Assembly (NCBI RefSeq): GCF_018327705.1
Contig: NZ_BNEM01000001.1
Location: 1,550,001-1,614,000 of the forward strand
From: Catellatospora sp. TT07R-123
GTDB taxonomy: Bacteria > Actinomycetota > Actinomycetes > Mycobacteriales > Micromonosporaceae
DNA length: 64,000 nt
Reading direction: 5' to 3'
Each line of letters opens with the position of its first letter. Position 1 is the first letter of the stretch. The notes below the pieces were generated by a model. It saw only the letters and a list, made by a program, of their open reading frames with translations. It was not told the origin of the DNA and made no database searches. A program made the position numbers and the translations under genes. Positions 41,532-50,256 of this stretch are shown here, piece by piece.

Positions 41532-41550
41532 TTAGGTTAGCCTAACCTTT
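41532..41550. promoter_or_regulatory. Iron box before the NRPS, inside the end of the exporter gene
   Basis: TTAGGTTAGCCTAACCTTT (plus strand) matches the consensus at 17 of 19 positions. It forms the last six sense codons and stop (KVRLT-stop) of the exporter gene and ends 5 bases from the NRPS ATG. Confidence 0.88.
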
Positions 41551-43322
41551 GTTTCAGTGAAAGCCGGTGTCCGCGCCTGCCACGCCCGCCACAGCGCGGC
41601 ATACCGGCCCTCGGCCGCCAGCAGGTCGTCGTGGTGTCCTTCCTCGACGATCCGCCCGTCCTCCATGACGCACACCCGGTCGGCGGTCGCGGCCTGCGTC
41701 AGCCGGTGCGCCACGACCAGCGCGGTGCGCCCGGCCGTCGCGGCCGCCGCCGCCCGCTCCAGCACCCTGGCCCCCTGGCTGCCCGCCTCGGCGGTCGCCT
41801 CGTCCAGCACCACGACCGCCGGATCGGCCAGCACCAGCCGGGCCAGCGCCACCTGCTGCGCCTGCGCGGCCGTCAGCGGGTGCCCGCCCTCGCCCACCAC
41901 CGTGGCCAGCCCCTCGGGCAGGTCAGCCGCCCAGTCCAGCGCGTCCACCGTGGACAGGGCCGCGCGCAGCTCGCCGTCGGTCGCGCCGGGCCGGGCCAGC
42001 CGCAGATCCTCGGCCAGCGGCCCGGCGAACACCCGCGTCTCCTGCGTCACCATCGCGATGCGCCGCCGCAGCAGCGGACCGAGCCCCGCCAGCGGGACGC
42101 CGCCCGAGCGCGCCGTCCCGGCCTGCGGCCGCAGCACCCCCGCCGCGATCGCCGCCAGCGTCGACTTGCCCGCCCCGGTGGTCCCCACCAGCGCCACCCG
42201 CTCCCCGGGCGCCAGGCGCAGGGTCACCCCGTGCAGCACCGGCACCCCCGGGGCGTACCCGAACACCACGTCGGCCAGTTCCAGCGACGCGTCGGCCGGC
42301 TCGGCCACCGCGACCGGCTCGGCGGGGTCCGGGATGGCCACCACGCCGACGAGCCGGGCCAGGCTCGCCCCGGCCAGCTGCACCTCGTCGAACATGAACA
42401 GCAGCATGCCGATCGGGTTGAACAGCCGGTGGAACAGCACCGCCGCGGCGGCCGTCTCCCCCACCGTCAGCGCGCCGTCGCGCACCAGCAGGAACCCGAC
42501 CACCAGGATCGCCGACAGGCCGAAGAACTCCGCCCGGTTGACCCGGGCCACGAACCTGGTGAACAGCGTGAACACCGAGACCGACAGGTCGCGTCTGGCC
42601 GCCGACGCGGTCTCCAGCCCGCCCATGCGCCAGCCCAGCAGCCGGTAGGCGTGCACGGTGCGTACGCCGTGCAGCGACTCGACCAGGTGCTGCGACGAGT
42701 CCGCCCCCGCGCGCCGTTCCCGCGCGTAGATCGGCGACGACCGGGGCAGATACCAGCGCAGCGCCACCGCGTACAGCGGCACCGCGACCGCGCCGGCCAG
42801 GCCCAGCCGCCAGTCCAGGCCCGCCATCGCGGCCAGGCTGAGCACGCCGAGCAGCACCGACGTCGCCATCATCGGGATCACGTCGGCGACGGCCTTGCCG
42901 ATCACGGTGGCGTCGCTGCCGACCCGCGACAGCAGGTCGCCCTGCCCGGCACCCTCCACCGTGGTCGAGGGCAGCGTCAGCACCCGGGCCAGCACCCGCT
43001 CGCGCAGCTCGGCCAGGACCGCCGCGCCGATGCGCCCGGTCAGATACGTCCCGAGCCCGGTCGCCAGGCCCCCGACGACCGCGCAGCCGACCAGCACCGC
43101 CGCGACCCCGCCGATCTCCGCGCCCGGGCCACCGGCCCGCACCCGGTCGACGAGCACCCCGAGGGTGTACACGGTGGCCACCCCGGCCGCGGCCCCGGCC
43201 GCTCCGGCGGCCAGCGCCCCGAGCAGGCCCGGCCAGCGCGAGCGCAGCGCCGCGAACAGGTAGCCGCGGCTGTCGCGGGCCGAGGCGATCGGGAGCACGG
43301 CGGGGACGGGTGCGCCGCTCAT
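41532..43322 (-). CDS. ABC exporter half 2, with intact Walker motifs but degenerate signature
   Basis: 596 residues. Type I exporter: membrane domain with about six helices (1-320), then a nucleotide-binding domain with Walker [10 protein letters not shown], Walker [13 protein letters not shown] and His switch VAHRLTQ. The signature is LTAAQAQQV instead of LSGGQ. ATG 43322 overlaps the partner's stop (ATGA), so they are made as a pair. The partner has the opposite defects, which implies a heterodimer with one catalytic site. Its position between mbtH and the NRPS, under iron boxes, suggests siderophore export. Its C-terminal codons are also the NRPS iron box. Confidence 0.93.
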   Translation of the reverse strand: MSGAPVPAVLPIASARDSRGYLFAALRSRWPGLLGALAAGAAGAAAGVATVYTLGVLVDRVRAGGPGAEIGGVAAVLVGCAVVGGLATGLGTYLTGRIGAAVLAELRERVLARVLTLPSTTVEGAGQGDLLSRVGSDATVIGKAVADVIPMMATSVLLGVLSLAAMAGLDWRLGLAGAVAVPLYAVALRWYLPRSSPIYARERRAGADSSQHLVESLHGVRTVHAYRLLGWRMGGLETASAARRDLSVSVFTLFTRFVARVNRAEFFGLSAILVVGFLLVRDGALTVGETAAAAVLFHRLFNPIGMLLFMFDEVQLAGASLARLVGVVAIPDPAEPVAVAEPADASLELADVVFGYAPGVPVLHGVTLRLAPGERVALVGTTGAGKSTLAAIAAGVLRPQAGTARSGGVPLAGLGPLLRRRIAMVTQETRVFAGPLAEDLRLARPGATDGELRAALSTVDALDWAADLPEGLATVVGEGGHPLTAAQAQQVALARLVLADPAVVVLDEATAEAGSQGARVLERAAAAATAGRTALVVAHRLTQAATADRVCVMEDGRIVEEGHHDDLLAAEGRYAALWRAWQARTPAFTETKVRLT

Positions 43323-45043
43323 CGCAGCACCGCCCGCCGGTAGGCGTCCTGGGTGCGCGACAGCTCGTCGTGCGTACCGGCGGCGACCGCGCGGCCGCCG
43401 TCGACCAGCACCACCCGGTCGGCGACGGCCAGCAGCGCGGGGCTGCTGGTGATGACGACGGTGGTCTGCGCCGCCGGCGCGGCCGGGTCTGCCGGGTGGC
43501 GCAGGGCGCGCAGGCCCCGGGCGATGGCGTGCTCGGTGACCGCGTCCACGGCGGTGGTCGGATGGTGCAGCACCAGCAGCAGCGGCCGGGCCAGCAGCGC
43601 GCGGGCCAGCGCCAGGCGCTGGCGCTGCCCGCCGGACAGACTCGCGCCGCGTTCGGCGACCGGGTGGGCCAGCCCGCCCGCGGCGGCCTGGAGCACCTGG
43701 TCGGCGGCCGAGGCCCGCAGCGCCTCGGCCAGCACGTCCGGGTCGGGCTCGCCGCGGTCGGCGCCGACGGTGAGGTTGCTGCCGATCGTGCCGGTGAACA
43801 GGTCCGGGTGGTGCGGCTCGGCGTGCAGCGGCCAGCCGTCGGGGCTGTGCTGCCCCAGCGGCGCGGCGCCCAGCAGCGCGTGGCCCCGGTAGTCGTCGGG
43901 CGGCACCCGGCCCGACAGCACCGCCGCCAGGGCGTCGCCGTCGGTGGCGCGGGTGGTGACGACGGCGACGAACTCGCCGCCGCGCACGTCGAGGTCCAGT
44001 CCGGACAGCGTGGCGTAGGTGAGCCCGGTCAGCCGCAGCTCCGGCTCGGGTGCGGCGGCATCGGCCGGGGCCTCGGGCAGCACGGCCGGTGCGGCCAGCA
44101 CGGCCGCGATCCGGTTGGCCGAGCCGCGGGCCTGGGCGACCCAGCCCGGGATGACCGCGAGCAGGCCCATCGGCTCCATCAGGAACTGCGCCAGCCCGAT
44201 CACGGTGATCAGCTCGCCGACCGAGATGTCGCCGCGCAGCGCGAACCATCCGGCCAGGACCGCGGCGGCGCAGGCCAGCAGCGCGCTGCCGGTGCCGGAG
44301 GCGGCGGCGTAGGCGCCCTGCGCGCGGGCGGCGCGGACCATCGCCACCCGCGACCGGCCGGAGACCTCGCGGTAGCGGTCGGCGGCGGCGCCGGTGGCAC
44401 CGATCCCGGCCAGCGGCCGCAGGCCCGACACCAGGTCGGTGGCGACCGCCGTGGCCTCCCCGGCGAGTTCCTGCTGCGTCTCGGCCCGGCGGGTCAGCGC
44501 TGGCGTGGCCGCTTGCAGGGCCAGCAGCACCAGCGGCGTGCCGACCAGGACGGTCAGGCCCAGCGGCACGTCGATGGTGATCAGCGCGGCCGCGCTGATG
44601 GCGACGGCGGTGACCGCCCCGACGACGCGGGGGATGTAGTCCAGCACGTACGAGGTCTGGTCGGTGTCGGCGGTGGCGACGCTGAGCAGGTCGCCGGTGG
44701 CCTGCTCGGTGCGCAGGCCCCGGGGGCGCAGCACGGTGGCCGCGATGTCCAGCCGCAGCAGGTGCGCCTCGTCGGCGATGGCCCGCATGAGCTGCCGGGC
44801 GCCGAACCGGTACGCCATGGTCAGCACGGTGAACAGCAGCCCCAGCACGGCGATCCACCGGGCCAGGGCGTACCCGTCCCCGGTGGCCACGGCCCGGTCG
44901 ACGATCACGCCGATCAGGATCGGGACCAGGGACTCGCAGACCTGGTGCGCTCCGATGAGGGCGGAACCGGCCGACAGCCGCCGCCGGTTGCGTACGACGG
45001 TGCGGCGCAGGACCGCCCCGCCGGAGTCGACAGCCGTCGCCAT
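43319..45043 (-). CDS. ABC exporter half 1, with intact signature but lost Walker A/B residues
   Basis: 574 residues. Six-helix membrane domain (about 1-310) and an ATPase domain in which Walker A reads VVTTRATDGDAL (no Gly-Lys-Ser/Thr) and Walker B reads LLLVLHHPTTAVDA (Asp-Glu replaced by His-His). The signature LSGGQRQRLALARAL is perfect. The reading frame is intact, so this is specialised rather than decayed. ATG 45043 lies 9 bases after the mbtH stop; a longer frame overlapping mbtH (to 45214) is unlikely because its first 57 codons read as shadow. Heterodimer with the next gene; inferred siderophore exporter. Confidence 0.92.
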   Translation of the reverse strand: MATAVDSGGAVLRRTVVRNRRRLSAGSALIGAHQVCESLVPILIGVIVDRAVATGDGYALARWIAVLGLLFTVLTMAYRFGARQLMRAIADEAHLLRLDIAATVLRPRGLRTEQATGDLLSVATADTDQTSYVLDYIPRVVGAVTAVAISAAALITIDVPLGLTVLVGTPLVLLALQAATPALTRRAETQQELAGEATAVATDLVSGLRPLAGIGATGAAADRYREVSGRSRVAMVRAARAQGAYAAASGTGSALLACAAAVLAGWFALRGDISVGELITVIGLAQFLMEPMGLLAVIPGWVAQARGSANRIAAVLAAPAVLPEAPADAAAPEPELRLTGLTYATLSGLDLDVRGGEFVAVVTTRATDGDALAAVLSGRVPPDDYRGHALLGAAPLGQHSPDGWPLHAEPHHPDLFTGTIGSNLTVGADRGEPDPDVLAEALRASAADQVLQAAAGGLAHPVAERGASLSGGQRQRLALARALLARPLLLVLHHPTTAVDAVTEHAIARGLRALRHPADPAAPAAQTTVVITSSPALLAVADRVVLVDGGRAVAAGTHDELSRTQDAYRRAVLR

Positions 45044-45051
45044 CCCCGGGG

Positions 45052-45288
45052 TCAGTTCGCGGTCGCCGCGGCCGCCATGCGCTCGCGCAGGCTCCGCGGA
45101 CGCAGGTCGGTCCAGTGCTGGTCCACATAGTCCAGGCAGGCCTGGCGGCCCGTCTGCCCGTCGGCGCCGAACACGACGGTCCACCCGGCGGGCACCTCCT
45201 TGAAGGTGGGCCACAGCGAGTGCTGCTCTTCGTCGTTGACGAGCACGAAGAACGTCGCGGCGTCGTCGTCGAACGGGTTGGTGGACAT
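45052..45288 (-). CDS. MbtH-like protein
   Basis: 78 residues. NPFDD at the start, then [20 protein letters not shown] and [14 protein letters not shown], the three invariant-Trp layout of MbtH proteins. These bind NRPS adenylation domains and aid their folding and activity. ATG 45288 follows CTAGGAGGCGCCCC. First gene after the iron box and followed by the exporter pair and the NRPS, so stoichiometric supply with the synthetase is expected. Confidence 0.97.
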   Translation of the reverse strand: MSTNPFDDDAATFFVLVNDEEQHSLWPTFKEVPAGWTVVFGADGQTGRQACLDYVDQHWTDLRPRSLRERMAAAATAN

Positions 45289-45310
45289 GGGGCGCCTCCT
45301 AGACTCGAAC

Positions 45311-45329
45311 AAAGGTTAGGCTAACCAAA
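45311..45329. promoter_or_regulatory. Iron box, mbtH-exporter operon promoter
   Basis: AAAGGTTAGGCTAACCAAA matches the consensus at 16 of 19 positions, with a perfect central palindrome GGTTAGGCTAACC. It lies 22 bases upstream of the mbtH start, in the 69-base gap after the permease operon. Confidence 0.9.
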
Positions 45330-45357
45330 GTCGAGAGACGGGGCAAGGCCGGCCCCG

Positions 45358-46407
45358 TCACCGCCCGCCGCCGCGCCCCTGCGCGGCCAGCAGCCAGACC
45401 AGGTAGATCCCGCCCAGCGCCACCGTCACCACGCCGACCGGCAGCGTCGTCGGCGCGAACACCCGGGCGGCCAGGAAGTCGCTGCCCGCCAGCAGCAGCG
45501 CGCCCGTGGCCGCGGCCGGGGCCAGCGCGATCCCGGCCGTCCCGGCCAGCCGCCGGGCCAGCTGCGGCGCGGCCAGCGCCACGAACGAGACCGGTCCGGC
45601 CACGGCCGTCGCCGCGGCGGTCAGCGCCACTCCGACGGCCAGGTACGCCAGGCGCGCCGGTCCGACCCGTACGCCCAGGGCGGCCGCCGCGTCGTCGCCC
45701 AGCTCCAGCTGGCGCAGCCGCCCGCCCAGCGCCAGCAGCCCGGCGGCGAGCACGCCGATCACGGCGGCCGCCGGGCCGACCTGGGCCCAGCCGAGCTCGT
45801 TGAGGCTGCCCTGCCCCCACACCGCCGCCGCCATCGCCGTCTGGAGGTTCACCCGGATCAGGAACCACTGGTTGAGCGAGGTCAGGAACGCGCTCACCCC
45901 GATCCCGACCACGATCAGCCGGAACCCCTGCACCCCGCGCCGGTATGCGAACAGGTACACCGCCCCCGCCGTCAGCAGGCCGCCGACCAGCGCCCCGGTG
46001 GCCGTCACCGCGAACCCGCGCCCGGCCACCGCCATCGTCACCAGCACCCCGGTGAACGCGCCGGTGCCGAACCCGAGCACGTCCGGGCTGCCCAGCGGGT
46101 TGCGCAGCAGCGCCTGGAAGACCGCCCCGCTCAGCCCGAGCGCCGCGCCCAGCAGCAGCGCGAGCAGCACCCGCGGCAGCCGCCAGTCCAGCACCACCAG
46201 CCGGGCCGCCCGGCTGCCCCCGCCGGACAGCACCTCCACCACCTGGGCGGGCGGCAGCGAGAACTGCCCGGTCCCCAGGGCCAGCACCCCCACTCCGGCG
46301 GCCAGGGCCAGCAGCACCAGCACGCTCACGCAGGTGCGTACGCCCAGCCGCACCGACACCGGTCCGGCCCGCAGCACCAGCGTCCGGCGTCCGAAGCCGA
46401 CGTTCAC
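45358..46407 (-). CDS. FecCD-family ferric-siderophore permease, subunit 2
   Basis: 349 residues, about nine to ten hydrophobic helices. Family landmarks WRLPRVLLALLLGAALGLSG, ALLRNPLGSPDVLGFGTGA and the late GPVSFVALAAPQLARRL (the loop that contacts the ATPase) are clear. GTG 46407 overlaps the stop of the first permease (GTGA) and follows GAGGAACCT. Forms the heterodimeric channel with subunit 1. No cognate ATPase follows; the next gene is mbtH after an iron box. Confidence 0.94.
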   Translation of the reverse strand: MNVGFGRRTLVLRAGPVSVRLGVRTCVSVLVLLALAAGVGVLALGTGQFSLPPAQVVEVLSGGGSRAARLVVLDWRLPRVLLALLLGAALGLSGAVFQALLRNPLGSPDVLGFGTGAFTGVLVTMAVAGRGFAVTATGALVGGLLTAGAVYLFAYRRGVQGFRLIVVGIGVSAFLTSLNQWFLIRVNLQTAMAAAVWGQGSLNELGWAQVGPAAAVIGVLAAGLLALGGRLRQLELGDDAAAALGVRVGPARLAYLAVGVALTAAATAVAGPVSFVALAAPQLARRLAGTAGIALAPAAATGALLLAGSDFLAARVFAPTTLPVGVVTVALGGIYLVWLLAAQGRGGGR

Positions 46408-47465
46408 AGGTTCCTCGCCTTCGCCCGGCGCACCAGCACGATCAGCACGGGCGCGCCGATCAGCGCCGTGACGATGCCGGCGCGCAGCTCGCCCGGGCGG
46501 ATGACCACCCGGCCCACCACGTCGGCGCCCAGCAGCAGCACCGGTGCGGCCACCGCCGTGTACGCCATGATCCAGCGCTGGTCCGGGCCGGTGAACCAGC
46601 GCACCGCGTGCGGCACCATCAGCCCGACGAACCCGATCGGGCCGACCGCCGCGGTCGCCGCTCCGGCCAGCAGCATCACCGCCGCCACGGTCAGCGCCCG
46701 GGTCCGGGTCACGCTGGTGCCCAGCGAGCGGGCCAGGTCGTCGCCGAGGGCCACCGCGTTGAGCGAGCGCGCCGCGACCGCCGCCAGCACCAGCCCGGCC
46801 GCGATGAACACCGCCACCACCGCCGCGATCGACATGGGACGGCCGGTCAGCGTGCCGACGTCCCAGAAGCGCAGGTAGTCGAAGGCCCGGGGGCGCACCA
46901 TCCGGATGCCCGACGAGACGCCGTCCATCACCGCGCCCAGCGCCACCCCGGCCAGGGTCAGCCGCACCGGTGTCGCCCCGCCGGAGCCGGCCGAGCCCAG
47001 CGCGTACACCGCGACCAGGGCGACCGCGACCCCGGCGAAGGCGAACCACACGTACGCCCAGATGCTGGTCAGGCCGAACAGGCCGATCGCGACGACCACG
47101 AACAGGCTCGCGCCCGCGTTGACGCCGAGCACCTGGGTGTCGGCCAGCGGGTTGCGCGTCACCGCCTGGATCAGCGCGCCGCACACCCCGAGCGCCGCCC
47201 CGGCCAGCAGCCCCAGCACGGTGCGCGGCAGCCGCAGCTCCCGCACGATGGTCTGGTCGTCGCTGTCCACGGGGTGGGCGAACGTGTCCCAGACGGTGTG
47301 CGGGGCGATGTTCCGGGTGCCGATCATGATGCTGAGCAGGCACACGGCCGCCAGGGCCAGCACGATGAGCAGCAGTCCGGCCAGGCGCCGCGAGCGCGCG
47401 GGTGTCACCGCCGGGGCCTGCGGGATCGGAGGCGCGGGAGCCCGGACGGGCAGCGAGGTCTGCAC
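46404..47465 (-). CDS. FecCD-family ferric-siderophore permease, subunit 1
   Basis: 353 residues with about ten hydrophobic helices; RELRLPRTVLGLLAGAALGV, AVTRNPLADTQVLGVNAGAS and GPIGFVGLMVPHAVRW are the family landmarks. A Pro/Ala-rich N-terminal tail of about 25 residues precedes the first helix. The start given is GTG 47465; an internal GTG about 20 codons in (before TPARSRRLAGLL) is a credible alternative. It would free more promoter space from the iron box only 4 bases upstream. Imports ferric siderophore with the lipoprotein at 18030. Confidence 0.93.
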   Translation of the reverse strand: MQTSLPVRAPAPPIPQAPAVTPARSRRLAGLLLIVLALAAVCLLSIMIGTRNIAPHTVWDTFAHPVDSDDQTIVRELRLPRTVLGLLAGAALGVCGALIQAVTRNPLADTQVLGVNAGASLFVVVAIGLFGLTSIWAYVWFAFAGVAVALVAVYALGSAGSGGATPVRLTLAGVALGAVMDGVSSGIRMVRPRAFDYLRFWDVGTLTGRPMSIAAVVAVFIAAGLVLAAVAARSLNAVALGDDLARSLGTSVTRTRALTVAAVMLLAGAATAAVGPIGFVGLMVPHAVRWFTGPDQRWIMAYTAVAAPVLLLGADVVGRVVIRPGELRAGIVTALIGAPVLIVLVRRAKARNL

Positions 47466-47469
47466 CGAC

Positions 47470-47488
47470 TAAGGATAGGCTAAGCTCA
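47470..47488. promoter_or_regulatory. Iron box between permease and reductase genes
   Basis: TAAGGATAGGCTAAGCTCA matches the consensus at 15 of 19 positions, with the core TAGGCTAA intact. Only four bases separate it from each of the two divergent GTG codons. Confidence 0.8.
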
Positions 47489-47492
47489 TCTG

Positions 47493-48278
47493 GTGCGGCA
47501 GTCCCCTCCTTCCGGCCTAGCCGACCTGCTCGCCGCCGTCGACCTCGGCTACCCGTTCACCCTCCACGCCGGACCGCCCGACGGTCCGGGCTGGACCACC
47601 CTCGACCAGCTCGCGACCGAGCCCGGCCTGCTGGACGCCTGGCTGGCCGACCTGCTCGCCGGGGAGGCGCGCGGCCAGCTCCCGGTCGCCGCCGTCAGCC
47701 TCGCGGCGTACGTCGGCTCCGCCGTCGCCGACCCGCTCGTCGTCGCCCTGGCCACCCTCGGGCACGCGTGGCCGGTCAGCGCGACCGGCACCGCCGTGCA
47801 CCGGCACCCCGGCGGCTGGTGCGACGGGGTCGCGATCGCCTCAGCCCACCCGCAGCCGGTCGACGATCCCTTCCGCACGGCCGCCGCCGACCTGGTCACC
47901 GCGCTGCGACCGGTCTTCGCCGCGATCCGGGTCCGGACGCGGATCGGCCGGCCCGCCCTGTGGGGCGGGCTCGGCGACGTGATCGCCGGGACCGCTGTCG
48001 ACCAGTCCCGACACCGGGGCACCGACCCGCAGGCCGCCTGGGCGGCCGCGCAGCGGCTCATCGAGGCGATCGCCGAGCAGGCACCGCAGGTACGGGTCCG
48101 GCGGTCGCTGGTCGTGCTCGCGCACCCGACCGGCCCGGCCGGGTTCGTCGCGCGGGGCACCTGCTGCCTGGACTACCGCGTCGGCGGCGACTACTGCACC
48201 CGCTGCCCGCTGCGCACCCCCGAGGACCGCGGCGCCCGCTGGGCCGCGGAGCTCGCCGCCGGGCGGGATGATCCGTAA
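47493..48278 (+). CDS. FhuF-like ferric-siderophore reductase
   Basis: 261 residues. The C-terminus has GTCCLDYRVGGDYCTRCPL, a CC-x9-C-x2-C cluster like the [2Fe-2S] site of FhuF-type reductases, which release iron from imported siderophore in the cytoplasm. The N-terminal two thirds are Ala-rich helical with no other motif. The start is GTG 47493, leaderless-looking (iron box 4 bases upstream, no RBS). The stop lies inside a long palindrome. Its place opposite the permeases makes siderophore iron release the natural role. Confidence 0.87.
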   Translation: MRQSPPSGLADLLAAVDLGYPFTLHAGPPDGPGWTTLDQLATEPGLLDAWLADLLAGEARGQLPVAAVSLAAYVGSAVADPLVVALATLGHAWPVSATGTAVHRHPGGWCDGVAIASAHPQPVDDPFRTAAADLVTALRPVFAAIRVRTRIGRPALWGGLGDVIAGTAVDQSRHRGTDPQAAWAAAQRLIEAIAEQAPQVRVRRSLVVLAHPTGPAGFVARGTCCLDYRVGGDYCTRCPLRTPEDRGARWAAELAAGRDDP

Positions 48279-48341
48279 TCGTGGACGCTGGGTGCTGCTA
48301 TAGCGACACCCAGCGTCCACGATTACGGATCATCCCGCCCG
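48260..48341. terminator. Very long palindrome overlapping the reductase stop
   Basis: Perfect 35-bp arms (48260-48294 and 48307-48341) around a 12-base loop that itself contains GCTATAGC. The left arm encodes the last residues of the reductase and its stop. Much A/T-richer in its centre (CGTAATCGTGG) than the flanks. Ends the siderophore cluster. Confidence 0.75.
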
Positions 48342-48491
48342 CACCGGCCCGCAGGTCGGCGCAGCGCGCACGCACCGTCGCGACTGACGCACCCTACGTC
48401 CACCTACCGAGATATTGGCGGCACTCTCGGGGTCGAACCCAGGGTGAACACCTGATCTGCCGGGTACGCGCCCGCGGCTAGGTTGTCGGGC

Positions 48492-49409
48492 GTGCCCCTC
48501 ATCGCGACACGTTCGCTGACCAAGACCTATCCGGGCGGGGTGACCGCCCTGTCCGACCTGACCCTGGCCGTCGAGCCGGGCATCATCGGGCTGGTCGGCG
48601 CCAACGGCGCCGGCAAGTCCACGATGATCAAGACGCTGCTCGGGCTGCTCTCGCCCACCAGCGGCGAGGTGCGGGTGCTCGACCTCGACCCGGCCAAGGC
48701 CCCCGAGCAGGTGCGCGCCCGGGTCGGCTACATGCCCGAGCACGACTGCCTGCCGCCCGACATGATCGCCGCCGAGTTCGTCACGCACATGGGCCGCATG
48801 AGCGGCCTGCCGCGTACGGTCGCCCGCGAGCGCGCCTCCGAGGCGCTGCGCCACGTCGGCCTGTACGAGGAGCGCTACCGGCAGATCGGCGGCTACTCCA
48901 CCGGCATGAAGCAGCGCGTCAAGCTCGCCCAGGCCCTGGTCCACGACCCGGACCTGCTGCTGCTCGACGAGCCGACCAACGGCCTGGACCCGGCCGGGCG
49001 CGACGCGATGCTGGCCCTGATCCACCGCATCGGCACCGAGTTCGGCATCTCGGTCGTGGTCTGCTCGCACCTGCTCGGCGAGATCGAGCGGATCTGCGAC
49101 TCCCTGATCGCGATCGAGGGCGGGCGCCTGCTGCGCGCCGACCGGATCGACGCGATGACCACCGGCACCGACGTGCTGGCCATCGAGGTCGCCGAGGGCA
49201 CCGACGAACTGGCCGCCGCCCTGCGCGAGCGCGGCCTGGAGGTGTCGCCGGAGGGCCGGATGCTGCTGGTCGCGCTGGCCGACGAGGCCACCTACGACCT
49301 GATCCTGCGCACCGTCGCCGACCTGGACCTGCCGCTGCACCGGCTCGACCAGCGCCGCCACCGGGTCGCCGAGCTGTTCTCCACCGCCCAGGAGGCCGTC
49401 CATGCCTGA
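48492..49409 (+). CDS. ABC transporter ATP-binding protein
   Basis: 305 residues of the ABC-2/drug-efflux type. Walker A GANGAGKST, signature STGMKQRVKLAQAL (Ser-Thr-Gly form usual for ABC-2 systems), Walker B LLLLDEPTNGLD, His loop CSHLL. A C-terminal domain of about 90 residues follows. GTG 48492 is preferred; an in-frame TTG lies 9 bases upstream. Overlaps the permease gene by 8 bases. First of four coupled genes. Substrate unknown. Confidence 0.9.
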   Translation: MPLIATRSLTKTYPGGVTALSDLTLAVEPGIIGLVGANGAGKSTMIKTLLGLLSPTSGEVRVLDLDPAKAPEQVRARVGYMPEHDCLPPDMIAAEFVTHMGRMSGLPRTVARERASEALRHVGLYEERYRQIGGYSTGMKQRVKLAQALVHDPDLLLLDEPTNGLDPAGRDAMLALIHRIGTEFGISVVVCSHLLGEIERICDSLIAIEGGRLLRADRIDAMTTGTDVLAIEVAEGTDELAAALRERGLEVSPEGRMLLVALADEATYDLILRTVADLDLPLHRLDQRRHRVAELFSTAQEAVHA

Positions 49410-50256
49410 CACCAGCGTCATCCACGACATCGGCTACCAGCGCTACGCCGGTGCCCGGCTCGGGCGCGCGTACGCGGTGCGGTCGCTGTTCGAGCACGGC
49501 CTGCGGGTCTCGTTCGGGCTGGGCCGCAGCGCCAAGGCCAAGATCTTCCCGTGGATCGTGATCAGCCTGGTCACCCTGCTCGCGGTGGTCGGCATCGCGG
49601 TGCGCGCCCAGACCGGCGAGACGTTCCTGCCGTACCAGGACCTGCCGTCGGCGGCGAGCCTGCTGGTGCTGGTCTTCCTGGCCGTCGTCGCGCCCGAGCT
49701 GGTCTCGCGCGACCTGCGCAACCAGACCCTGCCGCTGTACTTCTCCCGCCCGATCCAGCGGTCGGACTACGCGCTGGCCCGGCTGGCCGCGCTGCTCACC
49801 GCGTCGTGGCTGCTCATGGCCGGGCCGCAGTTCCTGCTGTTCGCCGGTTCGGCCTTCACCACCGGCGACGGCGCGGGGGTATGGGCCGAGGCCCGCGGCA
49901 TGCTCGGCGGCTGGGTCGTCTCCGGCATCTACGCCCTGATCTTCAGCAGCCTCTCCGTGCTGATCGCGTCGCTGGCCAGCCGCCGCGCCTTCGCCGCGGG
50001 CGCGATCGTGGTCGTCTTCATGATCACCACGCCGATCGCCGGGCTGTTCGTGGCGCTGGGCGGCCAGGGCAGGCTGGCCCAGCTCGCCCCGATGGCCAGC
50101 CCGTTCATGCTCCCCGAGGGCGTACGGACCTGGCTCTACCACACCAACAGCTTCGACATCGGCAGCTTCGGCCCGCTCTACGCCCTCGTGACCGTGCTGC
50201 TCGTGGCCGGGTGCACCCTGCTGCTCCTGCTGCGCTACCGGAAGGTTTCGCTGTGA
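49402..50256 (+). CDS. ABC-2 type membrane permease
   Basis: 284 residues, six hydrophobic helices. A charged loop VSRDLRNQTLPLYFSRPIQR between helices 2 and 3 resembles ABC-2 permeases that work with CcmA/DrrA-like ATPases. The N-terminus (IHDIGYQRYAGARLGR) is typical of this actinobacterial subfamily. ATG 49402 overlaps the end of the ATPase gene, and its own stop overlaps the next start (GTGA). Confidence 0.88.
   Translation: MPDTSVIHDIGYQRYAGARLGRAYAVRSLFEHGLRVSFGLGRSAKAKIFPWIVISLVTLLAVVGIAVRAQTGETFLPYQDLPSAASLLVLVFLAVVAPELVSRDLRNQTLPLYFSRPIQRSDYALARLAALLTASWLLMAGPQFLLFAGSAFTTGDGAGVWAEARGMLGGWVVSGIYALIFSSLSVLIASLASRRAFAAGAIVVVFMITTPIAGLFVALGGQGRLAQLAPMASPFMLPEGVRTWLYHTNSFDIGSFGPLYALVTVLLVAGCTLLLLLRYRKVSL

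Noticed and set aside
43319-45043. Exporter half 1 as a pseudogene because Walker A and B are lost
   Set aside because: The frame is intact, LSGGQ and the membrane domain are preserved, and the partner has exactly complementary changes.
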